Part shown: piece after piece, positions 41,607 through 50,720 of the stretch
Layout of the letters: every line of letters begins with the position of its first letter
Numbering within the stretch: the first letter of the stretch is position 1
Source of the DNA: Niastella sp.
GTDB lineage: Bacteria; Bacteroidota; Bacteroidia; Chitinophagales; Chitinophagaceae
Length of the DNA stretch: 64,000 nucleotides
Reading direction: 5' to 3'
NCBI GenBank assembly: GCA_016710595.1
Contig: JADJVM010000003.1
Location: forward strand, 248,001 to 312,000
Position numbers and translations under genes: made by a program
Notes under the pieces: generated by a model
Database searches by the model: none
Seen by the model: only the letters and a program-made list of their open reading frames with translations
Told to the model about the DNA's origin: nothing

Positions 41607-42098
41607 ATGAAAACATTAATAGTTGTACGACATGCTAAGAGTAGCGATGCTAAAACAGGCCAGCGGGATTTTGACAGGCCACTAAATGCAAGAGGTGAAT
41701 CGGATGCCATGCAAATGGCAAAAAAAATATCAGAAAAAATATTACATATTGATCGTTTTGTGAGTAGCCCTGCCCGCAGAGCGAGCGATACTTGTAAGTT
41801 TTTTTGTAATGCTTTTAAAACACCGGTAAGTGAAATAAAATATATCCAGGAACTATACAATGCAGCGTTACCAACTTTTTATAGCGTGCTGAATTTCTTA
41901 GATGATGCGGATGATTCGGTAGCTTTATTTTCGCATAATCCTGGTGTTACCCAATTTGTAAATAGTCTATGTACCGGGTTCAATATTGATAATATGCCTA
42001 CCTGCGCTGTATTTGCTGTACAATCTGAAGTGGTAACCTGGAGAGATTTTCAACATACAGAAAGAGAGTTTCTTTTTATGCATTACCCCAAAGAATAA
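41607..42098 (+). CDS. SixA-type histidine phosphatase
   Basis: 163 residues from the ATG at 41607 (MKTLIVVRHAKSS); the frame also runs from a TTG at 41589, which adds a non-conserved start. The phosphohistidine phosphatase motif VRHAKSS (His9) and the RxR-like block FDRPLNARGESDA, the SPARRASDT segment and the late VALFSHNPG (second His) fit the SixA branch of the histidine phosphatase superfamily. SixA removes phosphate from histidine phosphotransfer proteins; the target here is unknown. Confidence 0.92.
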   Translation: MKTLIVVRHAKSSDAKTGQRDFDRPLNARGESDAMQMAKKISEKILHIDRFVSSPARRASDTCKFFCNAFKTPVSEIKYIQELYNAALPTFYSVLNFLDDADDSVALFSHNPGVTQFVNSLCTGFNIDNMPTCAVFAVQSEVVTWRDFQHTEREFLFMHYPKE

Positions 42099-42100
42099 CT

Positions 42101-43000
42101 TTAGCTTTTCTTTTTGTTTACTAAATACACCCCCGCTGCAATCATTACCCCCGCAGTAATTTTTACTAGCGTTAATGGTTCTCCCAAAAAGATCATGGCG
42201 ATAGCGCCTGCAAAAATGGGCTGCAAATAAATATAGGCACTGGCAACAGAAGCGCCAAGAACAGCAATGCCATAAATATTAAAAAGATACGCTAAGAAGG
42301 TTCCACAAACTACAATCAGTGCAAGATTGAGCCAGGCAAGGCCGGAAAGTTGCGGCCAGTTAATTTCATTAAACTCAGTCCAGCAAAATGGAATCATGAT
42401 TAGCAGGCCAAATGTAAATGCCATGCGGAGCACCGTCACCATACTATATTTGCTCATCAGCGGTTTTACCAAAATAAAATAGATTGAGTATGCTACCGCA
42501 TTTAAGATAAGGAGAATATCGCCCCATAACATGTTACCGGAATTGGTATTGGCTGCATTGGTTTTTGAAAGTACCAGAAAACATGCGCCCCCGATCCCCA
42601 GCCCGAGACCAATTATATTTATTATACTATGCCTCTCTTTTAGTAGCCATGCAGCCAATATGGTAATTAAGATAGGCGTAGTAAGCATTAGTAATGCGCC
42701 ATGTATTGGCGTGCTATACGACAAACCTTTTATAAACAACATTTGGTTGATGGCAATGCCCATTAATCCGCATAAAAAAATCCGGGATAAATCTTTTTTA
42801 TCAATAGTATCCTTTGTTTTTTTAAAGAAATATAAGATCCAAAGTAAAAGCGTTGCTACCAATACCCTTACGAGGTTCAGCCCAAAGGGTTTCATAAAAT
42901 TATTGTTCAGCAAAAATTTTATTGCTGAAAAATTTATTGCAAAAAAAAGATTGGTGCTCAATAAGGCAAGGTGTGCCTTTACATTTTGTTGATTTATCAT
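42101..43000 (-). CDS. EamA/DMT-family transporter
   Basis: 299 residues, ten membrane helices in two five-helix halves of the drug/metabolite transporter fold. The first half ends near GLGLGIGGACFLVLSK, the second near AGVMIAAGVYLVNKKKS. Residues such as FIKGLSYSTPIHGALLM and the second-half AYIYLQPIFAGAIAMIFLGE are the EamA signature regions. Direction and substrate cannot be read from sequence. Two bp separate its stop from the convergent sixA stop. Confidence 0.88.
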   Translation of the reverse strand: MINQQNVKAHLALLSTNLFFAINFSAIKFLLNNNFMKPFGLNLVRVLVATLLLWILYFFKKTKDTIDKKDLSRIFLCGLMGIAINQMLFIKGLSYSTPIHGALLMLTTPILITILAAWLLKERHSIINIIGLGLGIGGACFLVLSKTNAANTNSGNMLWGDILLILNAVAYSIYFILVKPLMSKYSMVTVLRMAFTFGLLIMIPFCWTEFNEINWPQLSGLAWLNLALIVVCGTFLAYLFNIYGIAVLGASVASAYIYLQPIFAGAIAMIFLGEPLTLVKITAGVMIAAGVYLVNKKKS

Positions 43001-43034
43001 TTTGCTGGCACAAATGTCGGTGATGGAAATACAA

Positions 43035-43063
43035 TAAAAAAACCGTCCTTAAAAAAAGACGGT
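43035..43063 (-). terminator. Intrinsic terminator of recA
   Basis: On the minus strand ACCGTC / GACGGT (6-bp perfect stem) flanks TTTTTTTAAG and is followed by a T run (the A-run at 43035-43042). It lies 37 bp after the recA stop. Confidence 0.82.
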
Positions 43064-43099
43064 GTCATACTTAATAAACCAACTAAAATAAATGAGTGC

Positions 43100-44101
43100 T
43101 TATTGCTCAGGCACGTTTTTAATCTTGTCTTTAATTTTGGCTTCTATTTCTGCAGCCATTCCGGGGTTATCGAGTAGCAATTGTTTTACTGACTCCCTGC
43201 CCTGGCCCAGTTTATCGCTGTTATAGCTAAACCAGCTCCCGCTTTTTTGTACAATCCCCATTTCTACACCCATATCTATAATTTCGCCTACTTTAGAAAT
43301 TCCTTCTCCATATATGATATCAAATTCGGCCTGGCGGAAAGGGGGCGCCACTTTATTTTTTACCACTTTTACCTTTACATGGTTTCCTACTACTGCATCT
43401 CCATCTTTAATTTGGGCCAGCCGGCGAATATCTAAACGCACAGAAGCGTAAAACTTTAAGGCATTACCTCCGGTGGTTGTTTCAGGATTACCAAACATGA
43501 TTCCAATTTTTTCCCTGAGTTGGTTTATGAAAATGCAACAGCTATTTGTTTTTGAAATGGTGGCAGTTAACTTTCGTAATGCCTGGCTCATTAAACGAGC
43601 CTGTAACCCCATTTTACTATCTCCCATTTCTCCTTCTAATTCACCCTTGGGTACTAGCGCAGCTACAGAATCAATCACTACTACATCTAATGCGCCGGAA
43701 AGAATGAGGCGGTCTGCAATTTCTAAAGCCTGCTCTCCATAATCCGGTTGCGATATCAATAGATTATCAATATCTACTCCCAGCTTTTGAGCATATATGC
43801 TATCAAATGCATGTTCTGCATCAATAAATGCACAAATGCCACCTTTCTTTTGTGCTTCGGCAATTACATGAATTGCCAGGGTAGTTTTACCCGAAGATTC
43901 AGGGCCATAAATTTCTACTACCCTGCCTTTTGGAAGACCGCCTACGCCCAGTGCTACGTCGAGGCCCAGTGACCCGGTAGATATCACTTCCTGCTCTATC
44001 ACCCCTCTTTCATTCATCATCATTACTGAACCTTTGCCAAAATCTTTATCGATTTTGTCCATGGTTAGTTTTAGCGCTTTTAATTTTTCTGTGTTGCTCA
44101 T
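43100..44101 (-). CDS. recA: Recombinase A
   Basis: 333 residues from the ATG at 44101 (MSNTEKLKALKLTMDKI). An in-frame ATG at 44155 would add 18 residues, but the TACATTTG promoter box (44165-44158) sits directly against it, so the later start is chosen. Walker A GPESSGKTT, the FIDAEHAFD and LLISQPDYGEQA segments, Walker B LDVVVIDSVAALVP and the DNA-binding loops (GNPETTTGGNALKFYASVR) are all complete. RecA carries out strand exchange and triggers SOS cleavage. A clear terminator follows. Confidence 0.97.
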   Translation of the reverse strand: MSNTEKLKALKLTMDKIDKDFGKGSVMMMNERGVIEQEVISTGSLGLDVALGVGGLPKGRVVEIYGPESSGKTTLAIHVIAEAQKKGGICAFIDAEHAFDSIYAQKLGVDIDNLLISQPDYGEQALEIADRLILSGALDVVVIDSVAALVPKGELEGEMGDSKMGLQARLMSQALRKLTATISKTNSCCIFINQLREKIGIMFGNPETTTGGNALKFYASVRLDIRRLAQIKDGDAVVGNHVKVKVVKNKVAPPFRQAEFDIIYGEGISKVGEIIDMGVEMGIVQKSGSWFSYNSDKLGQGRESVKQLLLDNPGMAAEIEAKIKDKIKNVPEQ

Positions 44102-44157
44102 TGATTTTTTTTTAATTGATGTATCTGTGTTTTGCGATGTAAATTTATTCTGCATTA

Positions 44158-44165
44158 CAAATGTA
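44158..44165 (-). promoter_or_regulatory. -7 box of the recA promoter
   Basis: The minus strand reads TACATTTG, an exact TAnnTTTG match. A TTG lies 15 bp upstream (44183-44181), a shorter spacer than usual. The transcription start would fall near 44152, inside the alternative longer coding frame. Confidence 0.45.
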
Positions 44166-44385
44166 GGATATTAAACTTATCAACACTAATATATTTAGCA
44201 AAATAATGATAATATTTTTGGCAAAAAAAATATCCCACCCCGGAGAACCGGAATGGGAAGAGTGTTCAAGCATGAGAAAGTTTAGTAAGTTATAACGTTA
44301 TTTAGAGTAGGTTTCAAAACGGGCCGTTTTGATTTACCAGGTATACAATTTCTTTATATTCACAAAGAGAGGATTTATTTTTGAA

Positions 44386-44415
44386 ATAAAAAATACCTCT
44401 TTTGGGGTATTTTTT
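44386..44415 (-). terminator. Terminator of the carbonic anhydrase gene
   Basis: AAAAAATACC / GGTATTTTTT form a 10-bp stem around a short loop, with T residues on both strands. It is just past the carbonic anhydrase stop (minus strand). Confidence 0.75.
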
Positions 44416-44420
44416 CACAC

Positions 44421-45053
44421 TTATAAGTTTTTATAATTATATAAGGCTTCGGGACTTGTACCGGCTTTAATTTGGTAAATGGGTTTTATAATTCCATCGC
44501 TTAAGCCATATACCCACCCGTGCAAATGGGGGTAGTTCTTATTGGCCCAGGCTTTTTGAATGATATTAGTCTTAGCCAGGTTAAGTACCTGCTCCTGTAC
44601 ATTTAATTCTGTGAGCCGGTTTTGTTTTTCTATTTCGGTAGGCAGGTTTTCAATTTCAGCTTTATGGAGGCGGTACACATCTTTAATTCCATTTAACCAA
44701 TAATCAATAATACCCAGGCTATTGTTTTGCATGGCTGCATTAATGCCACCACAACCATAATGCCCGCACACGATAATGTGTTTTACTTTCAATACTTCTA
44801 CTGCAAATTGTAATACACTTAGCAGGTTAATATCATTATTCACTACCATGTTAGAAATATTGCGATGTACAAATATTTCACCGGGCTGGGTATTTGTGAT
44901 CTTATCTGCCGATACCCTGCTATCGCTGCAACCGATCCATAAAAATTGGGGGGTTTGCTGCTGTGCCAACTGTTTAAAGAAATCAGGGTGCGTTAGTTTT
45001 TGTTCTTCTGCCCATTTTTTATTATCGGCCAGCAACTTGTCGTATGTGCGCAT
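44421..45053 (-). CDS. can: Beta-class carbonic anhydrase
   Basis: 210 residues. Zinc ligands and catalytic dyad are visible: Cys42 with Asp44 and Arg46 in GCSDSRVSADK, and His98 and Cys101 in VCGHYGCGG. The pattern PGEIFVHRNISNMV is the usual conserved block. It interconverts CO2 and bicarbonate, supplying bicarbonate for carboxylation. No transporter is adjacent. Confidence 0.96.
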   Translation of the reverse strand: MRTYDKLLADNKKWAEEQKLTHPDFFKQLAQQQTPQFLWIGCSDSRVSADKITNTQPGEIFVHRNISNMVVNNDINLLSVLQFAVEVLKVKHIIVCGHYGCGGINAAMQNNSLGIIDYWLNGIKDVYRLHKAEIENLPTEIEKQNRLTELNVQEQVLNLAKTNIIQKAWANKNYPHLHGWVYGLSDGIIKPIYQIKAGTSPEALYNYKNL

Positions 45054-45258
45054 ATATTTAATTTTTTGAATTGCTCATTCGGATGAATTTTTTTAGAAAT
45101 TTATAGATACAAATATGCGGTAAACAAAAATTCATTCAAATATCCGAAATGCATCACAAGGTACTTATTTATGATTTTATTTTATTGGATGATTTGTCTT
45201 TAACTTAAAAACGGGAATTATTTTTTATCGCTCATTTTTTGTAAGGCCAGAATAATTA

Positions 45259-46077
45259 TTAAATAAACAAATCATCAAACAATTGCCCACCTGGTACTAC
45301 TGCATATTTATCTAAATTGGAGATTCCTTCTGCAGCTAATACTTGCTCATCTATTAAAGTTTGCCCGCTGTACGAATTAGAGGGTTTACTTAAAATGTAA
45401 TAAGCGGCATCGGCTAAAATTTCTGGGGTACGGCTCATTTTCATCAACGCATCACCGCCTAATAAATTTTGAACGGCAGCAGTAGCAATCGTAGTGCGGG
45501 GCCATAATGCATTTACGGCAATATTATATTTTTTTAATTCTGCTGCCAGGCCAAGTGCAATCATGCTCATATTATATTTGCTCAGCGTATAAGCCAGGTG
45601 CCCGGCAAACCATTTCATATCCATATTTAAAGGCGGGCTTAACGTAAGGATATGTGGATTTAATCCTTTTTTTAAATGTGGGATACATGCCTTACTTACC
45701 AGGAAAGTGCCTCTTACATTTATATTAAACATCAGATCGAACCGCTTGGGTTCAGTTTGTTCTGTGGGCGTTAATGAAATGGCAGATGCATTATTTATGA
45801 GTATATCAATTCCGCCAAAGGTATCTACGGCTTTATTTACGGCATTTTCTATTTGGTTTTCATCTCTAATGTCGCATTGTATGGCGAGGGCCTTACCGCC
45901 TGCTTCTTCTATTTCTTTGGCAGCAGAATAAATGGTTCCACCCAGTTTTGGATTTTCCTGAACAGATTTAGCTGCTACAATAATATTTGCACCGGCGGCG
46001 GCCAGTTTTAATGCTATTGCTTTGCCGATACCCCTGGAGGCGCCGGTAATAAAAACGGTTTTATTATTAAAATGCAT
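45259..46077 (-). CDS. Short-chain dehydrogenase, HSDL2-like
   Basis: 272 residues. Rossmann fold with TGASRGIGKAIALKL (Gly-x3-Gly-x-Gly, ~11-25), the NNASAISL motif and the catalytic Tyr/Lys in YTLSKYNMSM. The segment NVRGTFLVSKACIPHLK and the PWNAL-like VNALWPRTTIATAAVQN fit the SDR branch that resembles the animal hydroxysteroid dehydrogenase-like 2 protein (without its sterol carrier domain). Substrate unknown. Confidence 0.9.
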   Translation of the reverse strand: MHFNNKTVFITGASRGIGKAIALKLAAAGANIIVAAKSVQENPKLGGTIYSAAKEIEEAGGKALAIQCDIRDENQIENAVNKAVDTFGGIDILINNASAISLTPTEQTEPKRFDLMFNINVRGTFLVSKACIPHLKKGLNPHILTLSPPLNMDMKWFAGHLAYTLSKYNMSMIALGLAAELKKYNIAVNALWPRTTIATAAVQNLLGGDALMKMSRTPEILADAAYYILSKPSNSYSGQTLIDEQVLAAEGISNLDKYAVVPGGQLFDDLFI

Positions 46078-46585
46078 GTGGTTTTTTGAAAGATAAAAAA
46101 GATAATTTTTAAATCATTTTAAAAGTAAACAATTTTAAGGATGGAATGAGCCTGTAAAATAATTTCAAGATACTTCAATCCGCAAAATCATCAAAAAACT
46201 TACATAAGCATTTGTAATAGTATAAGAATAGAAATGATATGCCAGTCCTGCACCCGGGCTATAATTCCAATAAGGGCCAAAGCTCAGTCCAAGGTTGGGG
46301 TTAATAAAGGAATTAATTTCCATTTATTTTAAAAGATACGTGATTAAAATGTCACAGATTGGAATAATCATCCCCAATAAGCTAAAAACTACCAACATCA
46401 ATACCAGGTTATAGAAATTGAATGTACCAAAGGAATTAATAAGTGTAAAACACACGAGCCCCCCTCCGAAGGCGTAGCTAATGCATTAATATTGCTGGTG
46501 CTGGTCTAATCACATATAACGGCAATCCACAGCTGGCGGTCATAATTGGTGCATACCCACAGCGACGGAAAATCATTATACTTCA
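46078..46585. other. 508-bp stretch with no convincing gene
   Basis: The best candidate is a 52-codon minus-strand frame (46165-46323, with an in-frame stop right before the ATG), whose peptide starts MEINSFINPNLGLSFGPYWN and resembles a beta-barrel fragment. I cannot support it as a gene. The rest looks like degraded coding DNA. Confidence 0.35.
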
Positions 46586-46993
46586 TCAATCATCACCACA
46601 ACAAATCTCTCTTAAAGGGAGGTTTGACAGCCCCCATACTACAATTTTCCATGTATTCTCTTTGCGTACAGATGCAAGCGGCCAAGCTATATGAGGAGGA
46701 TTATGTGCTGCATTTAATGGCGTATAATAGTTATGTGTGCCAGGCGAAATATTTACCCAGATATTTGAATTGCCATATCTTACTATAACTGTAGCACCTA
46801 CAAAAATAGAACTCCCTGCTCCTGTATAAATACTATCATAAGAAGAAGGTAATATATTGATAAGTGAATCAATGGGTTTATTGATATATTGGCTAAAATT
46901 GATAGCCAATATGCTATCCTGTAAGGTTTGTGCTTTCAAATTGTTATTACTTATAAATGTAAAAACAAAAACTGTAATTAATATCTCTTTCAT
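46586..46993 (-). CDS. Small secreted protein of unknown function
   Basis: 135 residues. A signal peptide (MKEILITVFVFTFISNNNLKAQ) is followed by DSILAINFSQYINKPIDSL and a beta-rich middle (AGSSIFVGATVIVRYGNSN). No motif is recognised. It sits in a stretch of decaying or orphan genes on the minus strand and is 4-5 bp from a coding remnant upstream. Confidence 0.5.
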   Translation of the reverse strand: MKEILITVFVFTFISNNNLKAQTLQDSILAINFSQYINKPIDSLINILPSSYDSIYTGAGSSIFVGATVIVRYGNSNIWVNISPGTHNYYTPLNAAHNPPHIAWPLASVRKENTWKIVVWGLSNLPLREICCGDD

Positions 46994-46997
46994 ATTA

Positions 46998-47160
46998 TTA
47001 AGGATTAATTTTTATAAAATTTGTTTTTGAAGTATCGTTTGTTTCATAAAAGCCAAGGCCGCAATTGGCAGTGGAGCCAAAAAATTGTATGGCAGCATTA
47101 ATGGATGCTTGTTGGCCATTCGTATAATAAGTAGATTGTAGGGGGAAAATATAAATTACC
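46998..47160 (-). pseudogene. C-terminal remnant of an unknown gene
   Basis: On the minus strand a frame without a start codon encodes QSTYYTNGQQASINAAIQFF and GLGFYETNDTSKTNFIKINP then TAA (46998-47000). The peptide has normal codon use but no start, with an upstream in-frame stop near 47165. It is likely the tail of a gene that has been lost. Confidence 0.35.
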
Positions 47161-47269
47161 ACATAAAGTTATTTTAAATGTTTTTTTAAAATAGAATAGA
47201 TATTTAAAAACCGTTGCCTCGTTATATCTCCGGGGCAACAGTGCAAGAGTAACTTTTCGAGTATGAAAA

Positions 47270-47842
47270 TCAGAAGCTGTTTAATGCATTATAGCATTTA
47301 ATGAATGTTTGCCGATCTTTATTACCGGGACAACATTCATTATTGAAAAAAATATCCCGGTAAGATTTTTTTGTTATTTCCCCTTTTGTCTTTATATAAA
47401 TATGATAAGTAGCCACATCATTTCTATTACAGAAAATGAATTTCCCTTTGCTATTCTTATGTAATTCTGAAGTATCACACCCTTCATTTATTGAAGGAAT
47501 TTTTAAAAAATTATTTAACTTAAAAATTTTATAAATAGAATCTCCCAAATTCTTTTTTATAAGAGTTTCTGAATAGTTAAAGGGTAGTCTCATACCAGGC
47601 AACTTGTAACCACGCATTTCAAAAGTTATTAATTTCCATTTACTTCTCTTTCGAATTAAGCAGGTATGTTTCCAACCCGAATAATTCCATGCACTTGTTG
47701 TATTGCTCATTACAATCAATTTACTATCCGCAAAAAGGCTGTCAATAAAGGTATCACCTGAGTCAATTATTTTTGATGGATAGTTCTTTTTTGCACATCC
47801 AATTATAGACATTAACATAACCAGGTAAGTTATCAATCGCAT
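47270..47842 (-). CDS. Small lipoprotein of unknown function
   Basis: 190 residues. Lipobox SIIGC (Cys16). The body is basic and rich in Lys, Tyr and Cys (NECCPGNKDRQTF), with no recognised motif. Four Cys outside the lipobox could form disulfides. It is an orphan in a decaying region. Confidence 0.5.
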   Translation of the reverse strand: MRLITYLVMLMSIIGCAKKNYPSKIIDSGDTFIDSLFADSKLIVMSNTTSAWNYSGWKHTCLIRKRSKWKLITFEMRGYKLPGMRLPFNYSETLIKKNLGDSIYKIFKLNNFLKIPSINEGCDTSELHKNSKGKFIFCNRNDVATYHIYIKTKGEITKKSYRDIFFNNECCPGNKDRQTFIKCYNALNSF

Positions 47843-47967
47843 GGATTTCTCATTTTAAATGATGAAAAGTTTATAGTATAGATATTTGAGCATGGGGAAA
47901 GCCCGGGGAGGGACATTTGGAGTAAACGGAGAATTAAGGGTTCTATTCTTTGCCACTTCATTTATTG

Positions 47968-49591
47968 CTAAAATATCACATATGCCTGATTGCTGTTTAA
48001 AAATATCTGTTTTTTCCAGTCCCCCCAGCCAAGCGATCTGTAAACCGAATCTCGCATTTGTTGAGTGAGCCCTGGGCTATTGGCAAATGCTGTAAAAGAT
48101 TGTGCTATTGTATTTACCCAATTATTGGCAATTAAATTATGTTGCTGTAAATCACTTGTTGCATAGGATAGTTTTCTCCAAAAAATTGGAAAATCTGACT
48201 TAATAGCATTGGAATCAATTACATGATTTCTGTATTGAGCATAGCGATATTCAATATAAGCATGCATAGCTTCATGAGTAATTGTTGCTGCAATATATTC
48301 CTTAGTAGCATTAGAAATTAAATTAGGATTAATAACTATAGTTGCATAAAAATCAATATTGCCGTCATCTGTCAGTGTATCACTTATTTGTATCGTTTGA
48401 GCAGCAATTTTGCCGACAAACTTGAATCCATCTTGACCGTTAAATGCACATATTTATTCACTCCAAAAATAGTACTGAGCGCCACTTGCGCTTTTTGATT
48501 TAAATTGCCAAATCTAGATAGTGTATCAATTATTTTTTTAAGACAAGGATAATGATTTGTTATGGAAGGATCTATTATAACTTCATCGGCATTATAAGGG
48601 TTATATTCACCGGGTTCATCTTCTATTGGCACTGGTATCCCTGTACAAGGGTTCTTCCATATACCAGTTTCAATGTCAGGCACAATTCTTACCCAGCCTC
48701 TGCCACTGCCGCAAATTGTTGGTAGGTTATTAGGTGGGTTTGTAGTGGTTGGGTTTGTTCCGGTACCACTGCCGCTACCACTGCCAGGCGTGATGGTGGG
48801 TGGTATTGGTTCCCATTCACCGGAATCACCATCTCCTTCATAAGTGGTAGATACCCATGTAATGGAACATATCTCAGGAATAAGCTCAAAACAATGTTCC
48901 ACGCCGGGTGGGCAAGATTGTAATTGTCCGCCTGTATGAAAACCGCATACCCAGGTAATAGTAGAATAGGTAGTGGTAAATTTTTGAACCACATAAAAAG
49001 AATCCGGTTTAGGTGCCCCTTGCGGCCAGTTATCAAATAAACGGTTATCTGTGATCTCAAAAATATTTTGTCCCCATATTAAGTGTTCATATGCCATAAT
49101 GGTCCCTACAATATCATTTGCATTAGGTGTAGTACGATTGGGGTCTTTATTAAAACCAAAAGAAGCATATTCTTCTCCCGCAATAAGTTTGTAAAGGATA
49201 CTACTATCAATTCTAATATTTAGTATGTCTTTTACATATTGAGCTTCTTCTTGCACAATGGGCACTTGTACCAGGCTGTCCTATTCATTCCCGTCTCCTC
49301 TGTTAGTTACATTAAATTTTCTTTTTTTAAATTGAGCAAATTCCCAAAGCGGGTACCCTTCACTAGCAATAAATTCATTAATAAATGGATGAATTTTATT
49401 TTTTATTTTCAGGTCTTCCACTATGCGCTTTAATTCCGGACGAGCATTTGCCGGTAGTTTAAAAAACCTTTCTTCATTTTGCAAGCTACTTTTTTGTGCA
49501 AAATCTGCTTTTTTACAAGCTGCAAATAACACAATTGTTAGGATTGTGAGAATTCCAAAAATTTTTCGGAGAGGGGGTAATTAAATTTCAT
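47968..49591 (-). pseudogene. Degraded lipoprotein metalloprotease gene (HExxH) with three lesions
   Basis: The frames join into one ancestral gene. (1) The signal peptide starts in one frame (ATG at 49591, MKFNYPL) and continues in another as RKIFGILTILTIVLFAAC, a frameshift near 49570. (2) The lipoprotein part then runs to a TAG (49283-49281) that sits in the same frame as the following sequence, a nonsense mutation. (3) After a long Pro/Thr/Gly/Ser-rich stretch (~48750-48850), the frame ends at 48384 and the metalloprotease part continues in another frame: FVGKIAAQTIQISDTLT ... YIAATITHEAMHAYIEYR, with the zinc motif HEAMH near 48290-48260, to 47968. The family in Bacteroidota is a group of uncharacterised lipoproteins with a zincin-like end. 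Confidence 0.82.
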
Positions 49592-49953
49592 AAACGGCGG
49601 TTAAGGGTTAAAAACTATTTTACAAACATAGGGAAACATCTCATTTCAAACAATGGGGAAAAACCCTAATTTTTTACGGGGGAAACCCCGATGTTTATTT
49701 GAATAATTTTTTGTAAGAGGAAAATTTGTATTGAAAAAATATTACCACAGCTCCGATAGTATCCGGGTGATATGAATTATCTCTGGCGGTAATTAGGTAT
49801 TCGTAATGTAAACATCATTTATTTTTAAAATGCCGGTAAAAGTAAGTATCTATTTTTTGGTGCCGGCTGGTAGGATACAAAATCACATAGTGAGAAAAGG
49901 TCGTAAAAAAAAGAGGATACCACATATTTTGAAGCACCCTCTTTTTTATTCGT
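49592..49953. other. 362-bp gene-free stretch
   Basis: Contains the terminator of the OsmC gene (49907-49947), a short GGGG/CCCC hairpin near 49675-49690, and no ORF. It separates the decaying region from the ordinary genes. Confidence 0.5.
49907..49947 (-). terminator. Terminator of the akr-arsC-osmC operon
   Basis: AAAAAAGAGG / CCTCTTTTTT, a 10-bp stem with a 21-base loop, T-rich on both ends. It lies just past the osmC stop on the minus strand. Confidence 0.7.
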
Positions 49954-50364
49954 TTAAACCAATTCTGCATCTAACGAAATGTTAGTGTTTAGTAATTTAG
50001 AAATGGGGCAATTCGCTTTGGCATCTTCGGCACAGGTTGCAAATTGTTCTTTACTTATGTTAGGTACTTTTGCTTTAAGCGTTAAATGAGAGGAAGCAAT
50101 ACCGCCATCTTTAAATTCTACATCGCACCTTGTATTTAATTCTGTGGCGGTGAAACCTGCTGCATTTAAAACCAGGCTCAGCTTCATGGCAAAGCATCCT
50201 GCGTGGGCTGCTGCTACAAGTTCTTCTGGGTTTGTGCCTGTACCTTCTTCAAAACGGCTGCTAAAGGAATATTGTGTTTTGTCCAGGGTCTTACTTTGTG
50301 TAGTTAAATGGCCTGAGCCTTCTTTACCGGATCCTTGCCATACGGCTGTTGCATTTCTTTTCAT
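49954..50364 (-). CDS. OsmC-family peroxiredoxin
   Basis: 136 residues. Full-length OsmC fold with the two peroxidatic/resolving cysteines in AAHAGCFAMKLSLVL and TELNTRCDVEFKDG. The motif HAGCFAMKLS is the OsmC branch (versus Ohr). It reduces organic hydroperoxides. Last gene of a three-gene operon; its ATG overlaps the previous gene's stop by 4 bp. Confidence 0.94.
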   Translation of the reverse strand: MKRNATAVWQGSGKEGSGHLTTQSKTLDKTQYSFSSRFEEGTGTNPEELVAAAHAGCFAMKLSLVLNAAGFTATELNTRCDVEFKDGGIASSHLTLKAKVPNISKEQFATCAEDAKANCPISKLLNTNISLDAELV

Positions 50365-50720
50365 TTTGTTTCTTTTTTTATTGTTAAAAATATTTTTTTA
50401 AAAAGTGTTTCATCAAACCCAATAATTATTTTTTCACCGTACTCAATTAAAGGTCTTTTAATAATGCTGGGATGTGCTTTCATAAGAGTAAGTGCAGTAG
50501 CTGTTGTAAGGGAAACGAAATCTATCTTTTGAAGCTTCCAGGTACTGCTGCTTTTATTAAAAAAAGTTTTCCAACCGCTTTTTTTATTCCATTCTTTTAG
50601 TTTTGCCAATGTGATACCGTCTTCTTTATAATTGTGAAATTGGTACTCCAAATGCTGGCTTTGAAACCAATTGATTGTTTTCTTTATGCTGTTGCAATTT
50701 GGGATACCATACAGGATCAT
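50361..50720 (-). CDS. Arsenate reductase-like protein (ArsC/Spx/YffB family)
   Basis: 119 residues. The N-terminal YGIPNCNSIKK carries a single conserved Cys in the ArsC/YffB position and lacks the second Cys of Spx. The following TINWFQSQHLEYQFHNYKEDG and the late PSIIKRPLIEYGEKIIIGF are typical of the family. True arsenate reduction is not assured; many members are thiol-related proteins of unknown role. Overlaps the upstream akr gene by 4 bp. Confidence 0.88.
   Translation of the reverse strand: MILYGIPNCNSIKKTINWFQSQHLEYQFHNYKEDGITLAKLKEWNKKSGWKTFFNKSSSTWKLQKIDFVSLTTATALTLMKAHPSIIKRPLIEYGEKIIIGFDETLFKKIFLTIKKETK

Noticed and set aside
44102..44155. Longer recA start (MQNKFTSQNTDTSIKKKS)
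   Set aside because: The TACATTTG promoter box abuts this ATG, so the mRNA would start within or after it, and the residues are not conserved in RecA.
46165..46323. 52-codon minus-strand ORF (MEINSFINPNLGLSFGPYWN...)
   Set aside because: Too short, in degraded surroundings, with no recognised family. Kept only as a remark in the gene-free stretch.
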